Below the pieces are notes generated by a model, which had not been told where the DNA came from, did not search any database, and was given only the letters and a program-made list of their open reading frames with translations. Shown here piece after piece: positions 32,338-41,800 of a stretch of 64,000 bases of DNA; position 1 is the first letter of the stretch; the number at the start of each line of letters is the position of its first letter. A program made the translations under genes and the position numbers. Source of the DNA: an uncultured Eubacteriales bacterium (lineage in GTDB: Bacteria; Bacillota; Clostridia; Oscillospirales; Acutalibacteraceae); contig CAKTVV010000003.1 in the NCBI GenBank assembly GCA_934630515.1, positions 62,001-126,000 on the forward strand. The letters are read 5' to 3'.

Positions 32338-33915
32338 TTAATAGCTCTGTGTGTTACCCGAGAGTAATTCCGGGTAAGAAGCTTCCACAAAATCGTATTC
32401 TCTTGTTTCCCCGTTTACAAGCCAGACCTGCGGCTGATTGTTATACAGCCAGTCAAGGGGCTCGGCAAGGTCGTGTTGCGTGGCGCTGCGTGAAAACGCC
32501 TGTATCAGATCCGCCTTTATTTCGCCGACCGCCGCATCGGGCTGTACCGATACAAAAAGCGGGCTGCCGCTGACAGAAAGCAGATCGAGCCACTGCCGGT
32601 TCAGGCTCCAGTCGAGCTTACCGGGAATGATCCCCACGCAGTCGGCGTCCACCTTATAAAACGCATCGTTTTGGCAAAGCCGGAAAGCAAGGGTATTCAC
32701 ACCGTAGGCACGGGTGCGGCTCCATACCCTGCCGCTGGTATCGTCCCCCGTTCTGTACACCTCAAAGATCCCGGCGGACAGGTGCGACACGGCGTTGCAG
32801 GCGATGATCACCGCATTGCCCGCCGCTTTCCGGATCGATCTGTAAAGCTCCAAAACGATCTCGGCGCTCGTCTTGGTTTCGTCCCGAAAGCTCCATCCGT
32901 CCTTTGCGGTTATTTTCCCGTTGAGCGTACAGCCGAACGAGCCGAACAGGTCATAGGTGGTGTAATCGTGCTTTATCAGCTCATAGCCCCATTCGGTCAT
33001 TTTACGCACGGTAGCCCGGATATACTCCCGCACCTCGGGAACGGTAGGGTCAAGGCAGTAGGACGGTCCGCTGTTTGCGTCCCCATCGTTGACCCGGGAC
33101 AGACACCATTCCGGGTGCTGCCGTTCAAGCACTTTGTCTCTGAGCGGTCTTATCCATATACCGGGTCTTACCCCGATCCGCTTAAATGCGGCGGCAATTT
33201 CCGCCATATCCCCGAATTTTTCATTCGGTTCCCACGGCCCTGCGCAGGGGTTGACCGACCAGCCGTCGTCGATCACGGTGAACGCGCGATTTGTATTCCC
33301 CGCAGCCAGCGCAGCGGTCATCTCCGCATCCCGTATGACCTCGCTTCGGCTGCTTTTTCCGTAAGCGTAATACCAGTTATTGCTGCCGTATACGGGGGCA
33401 GCCGGCAGCCGGGGAGCCTCGCACATCCTGCGGCAAAACTGCCGTGCTGCGGAGAATGCCGAGATCCCGCTGTATTCCTGACAAACAACAACGCCCGCAA
33501 GCAGCCGCCGTCCGTCCAGCCGGACCCCTATGCCGCCGCAGCGCACATCAAACCATGCCGTACAGCCCGAAGCGTCGCACTGAAAGCTCACAAAGCTGTT
33601 TGCGCCCGTCATAACGCCGCAGCCCACAGTCGTATCGCCGCTGTTGGCGAGAAAATACCACGGCATGAATATCTCCCCGTTCAGGGCGTGCCATTCCATA
33701 TCTCCATAGGAGCGCTCCCATTTATCCCCCAGAATACGGGTCGGCTCGGTAACACGGTAATTCCAGCGCAGACAGATGAACCGTGGGCGGGAAACGGTCG
33801 CCGTCACATAGACATACAGCCTTCCGCTTTCTATTGCAGTCTCGACCGCACAGTCCTCATTGTCTTTCTCACACACTATCCGTATATCGTCCGGCTCTCT
33901 CAGAATGTTGAGCAT
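32338..33915 (-). CDS. GH36-like (clan GH-D) glycosidase, alpha-galactosidase type
   Basis: 525 aa, no signal peptide, so cytoplasmic. Barrel region (about 180-480): NRAFTVIDDGWSVNP, FGDMAEIAAAFKRIGVRPGIWIRPL, WGYELIKHDYTTYDLFG with nucleophile candidate Asp317, and FEVYRTGDDTSGR with acid/base candidate Asp391 or Asp392. These are the clan GH-D marks shared by GH36/GH27 alpha-galactosidases and related enzymes. It is much shorter than typical GH36 (about 700 aa), with a reduced N-terminal sandwich. The gene starts 2 bases after the stop of the GH78-like gene. Likely role: removing alpha-linked sugars from imported oligosaccharide. Confidence 0.75.
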   Translation of the reverse strand: MLNILREPDDIRIVCEKDNEDCAVETAIESGRLYVYVTATVSRPRFICLRWNYRVTEPTRILGDKWERSYGDMEWHALNGEIFMPWYFLANSGDTTVGCGVMTGANSFVSFQCDASGCTAWFDVRCGGIGVRLDGRRLLAGVVVCQEYSGISAFSAARQFCRRMCEAPRLPAAPVYGSNNWYYAYGKSSRSEVIRDAEMTAALAAGNTNRAFTVIDDGWSVNPCAGPWEPNEKFGDMAEIAAAFKRIGVRPGIWIRPLRDKVLERQHPEWCLSRVNDGDANSGPSYCLDPTVPEVREYIRATVRKMTEWGYELIKHDYTTYDLFGSFGCTLNGKITAKDGWSFRDETKTSAEIVLELYRSIRKAAGNAVIIACNAVSHLSAGIFEVYRTGDDTSGRVWSRTRAYGVNTLAFRLCQNDAFYKVDADCVGIIPGKLDWSLNRQWLDLLSVSGSPLFVSVQPDAAVGEIKADLIQAFSRSATQHDLAEPLDWLYNNQPQVWLVNGETREYDFVEASYPELLSGNTQSY

Positions 33916-33917
33916 CC

Positions 33918-35408
33918 TTATACCAATCCTTTTCGCAGGAAATAAGAGGGCGTGCAGCTCCAGGCGTGGCAGGCGCTGTTCAGCACCGGGGCGGAATAGG
34001 GCGTCACCCGGTCATTCGTCACGTCGAAGCACTCCGGACAGCAATCAAAGCCAGCCTCCAGGATCGCCCCCCAGTATTCCCGGATCACCGCCATCGCCTG
34101 CTCTTCCATCCCGCAGGCGCACAGCGCCTCCAGATAATAGTGAGTCATAAAAGGCGAGGACATCCGCACCGGCGGATCGACCCTTGCCGTTTCCCGCAGC
34201 AGCGTCTGCGCCTGTTCCCGCTCCAACGCACCGGACAGCGCCGCCCACACTTGGGATTGCCACGACAGCTCGCCGTCCGCCGTCAGGAACAGACCCGTTT
34301 TCGGGTCCCGGCAGCGCAGCAGCGCTCCGTCCACCTCGTCCGTCAGCGCCGCCAGCCATTCCGTCGGCTGCTCCAGCGCCGCCGCCAGCCGCCGCATCCG
34401 CCGCAGCACATAGGCAAAATAGCCCAGCGCCGCCACGCTGCGGTCATAGGTGCCGTGGTCGATAAAGAACGGCGCCTCGATTCGTCCGGTCGCCCGGTCA
34501 AACCGTTCGGCGGCATATTCCACCTGCCGCTGCGCCACGGCATACAGCTCCCGGGGCAGCGTCTCGTCCCCGGTATGCTCCCGGTAATCCTCCAGACACA
34601 GCCCGAAGCACAGGGAATAATCCAGATAGATCCACTGATCCACATACGGGGGCGTATCCGGGAATACACAGGGGGCGACCAGCCCCTCCCGGTTTCGGTG
34701 ACCGGCAAACAGATAGATGCACCGGCGGATCAGATCCAGATTATGAAAGGTGCCGTAATCCACCAGCGCCTGCAGCCGCAGATCGCCGATCCACAGGCGA
34801 CGATCCCGCTTGGGACCGTCCTCAAACACGTCCTGTTCGCACTCTGCCAGCGTTTTCACGCACATTCGGTCGATGCGGCGCAGCAGCGGGTCGGTGACCG
34901 CCGCCGGCTCCACGGTGTCGATATCCACCGCCGACACCGCATCCAGATACAGCCCCCGCACCGCAATGGGGAAACGCACCGAATCGGTGCGCTGCAGCTT
35001 CACATACCGGAACGAATACCGCCGCTCCAGACTGCCGGCATAGGGCATAAACACCACCGTCTTAAGATCCTGCTGCAGCCAGCCCACCGAAAGGGACTCC
35101 TCCGAATCCTCCACTGTCTCCATCAGCTCGATGGGCATTTCAGCAAAGGTGAACGCAATGTTGGTGGGGGAATCGGGAATATGCTCCAGGCAGCCGCAGT
35201 CCAGCTCTAAATGCAGATACCCGGTATAATGATCGCCCAGATCCAGAATGACCGGCTCCTTTTCCAGCAGCAGGGGGAACTGGACTGCCCCCAGCGGCCG
35301 CACGGCATAGCCCTGAAACGCCGCCTTGTCGGGGACGATCTCCACCCGGCGCGCCGGCGTCACCGACCGGTGCCGCAGCGGGCGTTTATATTGATCGTAT
35401 GGTTCCAT
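33918..35408 (-). CDS. GH78-like alpha-L-rhamnosidase-type six-hairpin protein
   Basis: 496 aa, cytoplasmic. N-terminal beta part (FPLLLEKEPVILDLGDHYTGYLHLELD), then an (alpha/alpha)6 barrel starting with FEDGPKRDRRLWIGDLRLQALVDYGTF, the acid-rich D-G-P-K-R-x-R/W-x-G-D signature of GH78, and the C-terminal closing stretch NSACHAWSCTPSYFLRKGL. It is shorter than most rhamnosidases because the front carbohydrate-binding modules are missing, so the substrate may differ. ATG follows GGAGTGAAAATTG; a TTG directly before it is not favoured. Confidence 0.75.
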   Translation of the reverse strand: MEPYDQYKRPLRHRSVTPARRVEIVPDKAAFQGYAVRPLGAVQFPLLLEKEPVILDLGDHYTGYLHLELDCGCLEHIPDSPTNIAFTFAEMPIELMETVEDSEESLSVGWLQQDLKTVVFMPYAGSLERRYSFRYVKLQRTDSVRFPIAVRGLYLDAVSAVDIDTVEPAAVTDPLLRRIDRMCVKTLAECEQDVFEDGPKRDRRLWIGDLRLQALVDYGTFHNLDLIRRCIYLFAGHRNREGLVAPCVFPDTPPYVDQWIYLDYSLCFGLCLEDYREHTGDETLPRELYAVAQRQVEYAAERFDRATGRIEAPFFIDHGTYDRSVAALGYFAYVLRRMRRLAAALEQPTEWLAALTDEVDGALLRCRDPKTGLFLTADGELSWQSQVWAALSGALEREQAQTLLRETARVDPPVRMSSPFMTHYYLEALCACGMEEQAMAVIREYWGAILEAGFDCCPECFDVTNDRVTPYSAPVLNSACHAWSCTPSYFLRKGLV

Positions 35409-35471
35409 CAATTTTCACTCCTTTTTTCAGAGAGCCGCCGTTCCCCACCGGGAAACGGCGGCTCATACGCC

Positions 35472-36338
35472 TTATCCTTTTACGCCGTCGCTGGAGGACA
35501 TACCGTTCTGCAGCTGCTTCTGGAAGATCGCATAGATCACCAGAATCGGCACCAGTGCGATCGCCAATCCGGCAAAGGTACGCCCGTAATTCACGTCATA
35601 GGTACCGGAATTGGTCAGATAGGACAAGCCGATGGCGATGGTATACTTCGCCTTGTCCCGAATAAAGGTCAGCGCCGTGATATACTCATTCCACGTGCCC
35701 ATCACATTCAGCAGCGCCACCACGAACAGGGACGGCTTGGACAGGGGCACGATGATCCGGAAAAAGATGGTAAACTGAGACGCCCCATCAATGGTGGCTG
35801 CCTCCAGCAGCGCATCGTGGATGCCCCGGACAAAGCCCGCCATCATAAAGACGGAGAAGGGCATCCCCTGTATAGCGTAGATCACCGACAGCCACACAAG
35901 GGAATCGGTCATATGGGCGGCGTCGGCAAAATAGTACAGCGGCACCAGCATCAGCACCGACGGCACCATCATCGCCACCATATAGAATTTCTCCAGTCCG
36001 CGAATGAACCGGTTCCGATATTTGGCAATCACATAGGCGTTGGCGCCCACAATGAGCAGAGTGATCGCCAGCGTCAGCAGCACCGTCAGAATACTGTTAA
36101 AGAAATATCCGGCGAAATTCGCCTCTTTCCACGCCTCCACGAAATTGCTCCATTGGGGGGTGGAGGGCAGCGCCCACGGCGAGGCGAAAAACTCCTGATT
36201 GCTTTTCAGAGATGTGTACAGGACCCAGATCACCGGGAACGCCACCGTCACGCTCCATAAGATCAGAAAAATGCGGATCACCCATTGCCCGATACGGGTG
36301 GACACGGGCAGCCGGGGGGCACCTGATTTCTTACTCAT
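35472..36338 (-). CDS. Carbohydrate ABC transporter permease, MalG type
   Basis: 288 aa, six membrane helices. Begins after GGGAGG in the tail of the MalF-type gene (overlap of 8 bases with the chosen ATG; GTG two codons earlier is possible). The cytoplasmic loop contacting the ATPase is EAATIDGASQFTIFFRIIVPLSKPS, the EAA motif of CUT1 sugar importers, and it ends at KQLQNGMSSSDGVKG, typical of MalG partners. No ATPase gene is nearby; such importers share an MsmX-type ATPase encoded elsewhere. Confidence 0.92.
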   Translation of the reverse strand: MSKKSGAPRLPVSTRIGQWVIRIFLILWSVTVAFPVIWVLYTSLKSNQEFFASPWALPSTPQWSNFVEAWKEANFAGYFFNSILTVLLTLAITLLIVGANAYVIAKYRNRFIRGLEKFYMVAMMVPSVLMLVPLYYFADAAHMTDSLVWLSVIYAIQGMPFSVFMMAGFVRGIHDALLEAATIDGASQFTIFFRIIVPLSKPSLFVVALLNVMGTWNEYITALTFIRDKAKYTIAIGLSYLTNSGTYDVNYGRTFAGLAIALVPILVIYAIFQKQLQNGMSSSDGVKG

Positions 36339-37269
36339 TGACACTCGACCTCCCGGACATCACACGATTGACGATAAACGAAGCGACCGCCGATATGATC
36401 AGCATGATGATCGCCGCCGCATAGGAATACCCCACCTGGGGCCACTGGCTGTCAAAGCTGTTCTGGTATACGAACATGCCCATCACCGTGGATTCGGAGC
36501 TGACCGTATCCCCCAGCATCGCCTTCACCAACGTAAAGCTGGAGCTGAACGACTGGAACAGAATGGTAATCACCATAAACCGTGCCTGCTCCCACACCGC
36601 CGGCATGGTGATATACCGCAGCTGCTTCCACTCGCCCGCCCCGTCGATGGTGGCGGACTCATACAGCTCCTTGCTGATGCCGTTGATTGCCGTGATCATG
36701 ATCAGCATGAACAAGCCGATGCCGCACCAGCTGCCCACAAAGGTGATGACCCCGATGGGGTGGGTATACGTCCACCCCATCGGCGGGATCAGGCTCTCCA
36801 GCCCCACCGCCTGCAGCAGCGGGTTCAGGATGCCGAAATTGGGATCCAGCACAAAGGTCCAGATGGTGGAGATCACGATCACGCTCAGCACATTGGGCAT
36901 AAAGAAGATAAACCGGTAAATACCCGCCTCCGCTTTCGGAAACCGCAGCCGGGTCAGGGACACGGCAAACAGGATCGTCAGCGCAATGATCAGGATCTCC
37001 TTGCCTAAAATAATGAGGAAATCGTTGCGGATCGCCGCCAGAAATTCCGGGTCGGTGATCACATCGATATAGTTCTGCAGACCGACGAAGTGGTCCATCG
37101 TCAGCGCATCGTACCCCGACCACTCAAAAAAGCTGGTATACAGCGAATTAAAGATGGGGTAAATACAGAACAAAAGATACAGCAGCAGCGGCGGAAGGCA
37201 AAAAAGACAGAAAAAAGCAATTTTGGAGCGATCCACCGGCTTGTGGGTCTTTGCATTTGTTTGTGGCAT
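36331..37269 (-). CDS. Carbohydrate ABC transporter permease, MalF type
   Basis: 312 aa, six membrane helices starting IAFFCLFCLPPLLLYLLFCIYPIF. EAA loop at ELYESATIDGAGEWKQLRYITMPAVW. CUT1 family partner of the MalG-type permease, importing oligosaccharide delivered by the lipoprotein encoded just upstream. Start at MPQTNAK follows AAAGGGTGCC; the longer frame upstream has no ribosome site. Confidence 0.92.
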   Translation of the reverse strand: MPQTNAKTHKPVDRSKIAFFCLFCLPPLLLYLLFCIYPIFNSLYTSFFEWSGYDALTMDHFVGLQNYIDVITDPEFLAAIRNDFLIILGKEILIIALTILFAVSLTRLRFPKAEAGIYRFIFFMPNVLSVIVISTIWTFVLDPNFGILNPLLQAVGLESLIPPMGWTYTHPIGVITFVGSWCGIGLFMLIMITAINGISKELYESATIDGAGEWKQLRYITMPAVWEQARFMVITILFQSFSSSFTLVKAMLGDTVSSESTVMGMFVYQNSFDSQWPQVGYSYAAAIIMLIISAVASFIVNRVMSGRSSVNE

Positions 37270-37289
37270 AGTTGGCACCCTTTTCCCTA

Positions 37290-38804
37290 TCAGCCGACTT
37301 TCTTCTTGGTTGCTTTCTTCAGCTCCGCCACCACCTGATCCACGGTCATCTTCCCGGAAATGAGGCTGTTGACACACTGGTTGATGGTCGCATCCACGCT
37401 GCCCCAGGAGGTGGAGCCCTTAGCGAGCAGCGTCACCTGAGAGGAGTTGATCAGCTCAGTGACCTGCTTGGCGGATTCGGTCAGATTCGCCTTGGATACA
37501 TCCGTGCGGGCGGCGCTGGGCACAGCGCACAGCTCCGCAAACTTAGCCGCCACCTGATCGGTGTACAGGAACCGCAGGAATGCCTCTGCCGCCTTGGGGT
37601 TCTTCGCCTTGGCTGCGATGCCCACCGTCGCCGAGGAGGCGATCACGCAGGTGGGCTGGTTCGCCTCCTGCAGCATGGAGGGGTAATATTTCATCTTAAA
37701 GCCTACCGGCGTGGAATCCTTCATTTCGCTCTCCAGCCACAGACCGTTGGGGATCAGCGCCGCATTATGCTTGAGCCATGCCGCCTGGCTGGTGATGTGA
37801 TCCATGGACATACCGGACAGATCAAAATACCCGGCGTCCGCCAGTGTTTTCAGCTTGTTCAGCACCTTCTTGAACCGGGCATCCTCCCAAACAGACTCGC
37901 TGGCGGCATTGGCGATATTATAGAAGAACTGCTGGTCGTTCGACGCCAGGGCCTCCGACGCCACCGCCGGCATCAGCAGCCCCCACACCAGATAGCCGGA
38001 ATACTTGCCGGTGTAAATCAGCGGGGAGGTGCCCGCCTTCTTCACCGTCTGGCAGAAGGAGGTTAGCTCGGTATAGTTCTTCGGCACCGACCAGCCCTTC
38101 TGGGACAGGAACGCTTCATCGTACCACATACCGTAGGTGGACAGCAGCACCGGCATCTCGTAGATTTTGCCGGTGTTCTTATAGGTGGTCACCAGACCGC
38201 TCTTCACCTGCTGGCTGATGGGGGTCGAGGTGCCGTACACCTTCCCATTTTTATAGAGGCTGCTCAGATCCCGCAGCTTATTTTCCTCCATCCAGGTGCT
38301 CTTGGGCATATTGGTGCCGTCCAGAAACACGAAGTCGGGCGGATTATCCTTTGCCCAGCGGGTCTTCATCTGCGCATTCACGTTGGCGTCCATATGGGCG
38401 TTGATCTCCAGATCCGGCTGCAGCTTCTGGAATTCCTCAATGGCGTATTCCCAGCACTTCTCACCGTAGCCGCCGACGAAGATCTGCAGCTCCAGCGTGC
38501 CGGTGAGCTTTTCCTCCGCAGAATTGTCCACCGTGCCGGCGTTGTGAGCGGAATTGTCCCCGGAGCCGCTGACGACATTGCCGGAGGAGGAGGGAGTTTT
38601 GCTTCCTGAGGAGGAATCGGATGCCGCCGAGGACTCGCCGGCATTGCCGGAGGAATTATCCGGCGTGCTGACATCAATATAGCTGATGTCGGTCTGGATA
38701 TCGCTGGAAACCGTTGTTTTCGTCAGACTGCAGCCGGTCAGCGCTCCCAGCAGCAGCATACAGGCGCACGCCAGACTGAAAAGACGGGTGAATTTCTGTT
38801 TCAT
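37290..38804 (-). CDS. Extracellular solute-binding lipoprotein of the sugar ABC transporter
   Basis: 504 aa. Type II signal peptide with lipobox LLGALTGC (Cys near residue 25), then a Ser/Gly/Asn-rich linker of about 80 residues, then a MalE-like (SBP_bac_1) fold: LELQIFVGGYGEKCWEYAIEEFQKLQPDLEI, DFVFLDGTNMP, and AEAFLRFLYTDQVAAKFAELCAVPS. Large size fits oligosaccharide binders of the YtcQ/LplA group linked with YesMN regulators. Start follows AAAGGAGACA. The gene precedes its two permeases by 20 bases. Confidence 0.92.
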   Translation of the reverse strand: MKQKFTRLFSLACACMLLLGALTGCSLTKTTVSSDIQTDISYIDVSTPDNSSGNAGESSAASDSSSGSKTPSSSGNVVSGSGDNSAHNAGTVDNSAEEKLTGTLELQIFVGGYGEKCWEYAIEEFQKLQPDLEINAHMDANVNAQMKTRWAKDNPPDFVFLDGTNMPKSTWMEENKLRDLSSLYKNGKVYGTSTPISQQVKSGLVTTYKNTGKIYEMPVLLSTYGMWYDEAFLSQKGWSVPKNYTELTSFCQTVKKAGTSPLIYTGKYSGYLVWGLLMPAVASEALASNDQQFFYNIANAASESVWEDARFKKVLNKLKTLADAGYFDLSGMSMDHITSQAAWLKHNAALIPNGLWLESEMKDSTPVGFKMKYYPSMLQEANQPTCVIASSATVGIAAKAKNPKAAEAFLRFLYTDQVAAKFAELCAVPSAARTDVSKANLTESAKQVTELINSSQVTLLAKGSTSWGSVDATINQCVNSLISGKMTVDQVVAELKKATKKKVG

Positions 38805-38845
38805 AGTATCTGTCTCCTTTGCACGGTTGCGACATTTCTCTCGGG

Positions 38846-38882
38846 CTGCCGATGCTGCACCGGTCGGATGCAGCACCGACAG
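38846..38882 (-). promoter_or_regulatory. Intercistronic hairpin without T-run
   Basis: 14-bp stem (38882-38869 with 38859-38846) whose two irregular pairs are G-U on the minus strand and A-C on the plus strand, so it is selected as minus-strand RNA. No T-run follows, hence it is not an intrinsic terminator. It lies between the 2793-aa gene and the binding-protein gene and may protect or separate the two mRNA parts, giving more binding protein than giant protein. Confidence 0.6.
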
Positions 38883-38895
38883 CTCATGGTCGGTT

Positions 38896-41800
38896 TTACA
38901 GGGTCACGCGGGCTTCTCCGTCGCCCTCCAGCGTCACCGAGGCTTTCGGTGCGCCGTCCAGTGTGAAGCGGAGGGTCTGCCCCTTATGGCGGCGCACATA
39001 GCCCCGTTTCACCACCGCTGTCACACCGGTCAGACCGCCCCGGCGGTTCAGACCGTCCAGACGGATGCCGGAGCGCTTGGCACGGGTGGCTTTCACCCGC
39101 TTGCCGTTCCGATAGAATACCACATTGCGTCCCAGCAGCAACAACAACACCACCAGCGCCGCCACGCCTGCCAGCACCCCGCCGCCCAGCGCCAGGACCA
39201 CCGGCCAGTTCAGCTCGGTATTCTTCGTGTATTTGACAGTATTCTTCTTGACCGGCTTTTTCTCCGGCTCGGTGGGCTTCGTGTCGTCCGCCGGAGTGTC
39301 CGGCGTATCGCCGCCCGGCTGAGTCGGCGTCACCGGCGTATCGGGAACAGCCGGCGTATCCGGGGTATTGGGCGTATCCGGGGTATCCGACCCATCGTCA
39401 ATGGGCGGCTTTGCATATACCCGGGCATAGCAGGCGATCACCGTATGGCTTTCCTGAATATCCGTCAGCGTATAGGTGCTGCCGGACACGGTGGTCTTCA
39501 CACCGTCCACCATCAGGTGATCCAGCCGGTAGCCCTCGTCGGCGCTCAGCGTCAGCGTAAGGCTGCCGCCCGGCTCTACCGTCTGCAAGCCCTCCGGGGT
39601 GATGCTGCCGCCCGCCGTGCGGGTGAAATAGGTCCGCAGCTTGGTATCGTCGCTGAGACGGAACAGACGGGTCTCGCTCTTTTCGCAGTTGACGGTGAAC
39701 TCCGTCACATTCTCCGCCACGATCTTCCCGTTGAACACATCGTACACCGTGCTGCGCCGGGGCAGGCGGATCGTCTTATCGCCGCCGAACAGCGAATGCA
39801 CCGCCACATAATTGTTATCCGCATACACCACATCCGAAGCGGTCTCATCGTACACATGGCAGCCCAGATGCGTCAGAATGTTGCGCAGCAGCGCCTGCGG
39901 GAAGCAGGGTACCGCCGAATAGATGCTCACCCACTGCCGGCCGTTTTCGTTCATTTCCTTGACCGCCAGACCGGCGCTGTTCGCTGCCCAGCCGTTCTGT
40001 GCCGTATGATAGCCCAGCACCCGTGCCTCGGGATCGTTGACGGCGATCACCGGCGCCAGCGTATTGTATTCGATCGCTCCATAGCTGACATCCGCCAGAC
40101 CCTGCGTCAGCCAGTGGTCGTAATCGGTCACCTCCACCGTGCCCAGCTGCTTACGCTGTCCATCCGGCGAGGAGACCAGCTGCATCTGCATCCCGGTCAG
40201 CGCCGACAGATTCGCCACATCGGTGGTCTCTCCGTCGGACAAGCCGGCGGTGAAGATCCAAATAATCACATTGCCGTTTTTGCACAGGCGTTCTTCGATC
40301 GCCTTGCGCTCGGCGGCGGTGATCTGGGTCGCCGACAGCATGATGTTGACCTTATGCTCCGGCACCAGACCCTTTTCCAGATCGTCCAGCACATAGGTAT
40401 CATAGGGGGCGCCCATGCTGTACAGCTCCCGCCGCTGGTACATCAGCAGCGCCTTACTGAGCAGCTCATCGGTCAGGCTGGAGCCGCTGTAGCCCACATA
40501 AGCCGCCGATTGCTCGTCATAAAACACCGCCACATCGGACACGCTCTTGCGTGTCAGCCCCAGCGACAGGGTCATCTCCTGCATCATCTGGGACGCCAGC
40601 TGCTGCACCTGCGTATCGGTGAAATAGGTGCCCGCCAGACTGTACAGATACAGGCCGCAGCCCTTGGAAATGGCGTAGGCATAGTTGCGCTTGAGGGTTT
40701 CCACCGTCTGCTCTGCCGTGCGGGTCCAGCCGACAGCCGCCCGGGCGTCCGGCGCCTCAAACATATCGGTGGTGTGGTTGCGGTCGTCATCCTCGGCGAT
40801 ATACAGCTTTCCATGGGCGGTGACCGAATCCACCGCCGACATATAGTCGCCGGAATAGCCGATCTCCCGCTCGCTGTACAGCCACGGACAAGTGATGAAA
40901 TCAATGTATTCAGAGTCCAGTATCCGCTGGAAGGAGGTCTGGGACGTGCTGGATGCCATATCGTAGTTGGTGACATTCAGCAGATACCCCGCATAGGTGC
41001 CCACCATCAGGCGATTGTTGACCGCCTTTTTCGCCACCTCGGCAAAATACAGCATGGCGTCGGTTTTCATATCGCCCATGAACAGCTCATAGTCGATGGC
41101 GTGGCGGTTCTCCGTGGCACTCAGGACGCTGCCATAGGTGGTTGCCGTCCGTGCCGCCTTATCCGGCACACCCGCCGTCTCAAAGGTGACGAAGGCATCG
41201 CCCCACGCCTGCCGCAGCGCCTCCACGGACGCATATTTTTTCCGCAGCCACTGACGGAACGCCGTCAGTCCGGCGGAGGAATAATCGCCGATGACAGAGG
41301 AATTGCCGTTCATGCCCCACCATTGCCACTCATAGGTGGTGCCGCCGGTGATCTTGAAGCCGACAATATTGTTGGCATAGGGCTGCTCCATGAGATACTG
41401 AATGATGCGGGTCAGCACCTCGCCCACCTCCTGCCGATACACCTCGGAGGAGAAGGATTCCTTGCTGATGACGCCGGTATTCAGCTTCACACACTCATCC
41501 GGATGCTGATCCAGCCACCACTGAGGCGGCGTGGTATCGATCGCCACCATCAGCTGGGAATTGGGATCCGCCGCCAGCGTTCCCAGCATTTGCCGGTCGA
41601 TGGTCTCGGTCTTGAGGGTCCCGTCGGGCATCCACAGCTCGCCCAGCGTCTCCCGGGGCAGAATGAAGGCAATGGAGGTATCGATGCCGCCGTTCGCCAG
41701 CCCCGCCATCTCCGCCGTGTCAAACTGGGTATCCCGCTCCGGACGGCTGTACCACAGCGGCGCCTTGGCAATGCCGTTGACGAACACTGTGGGCTTGCCG

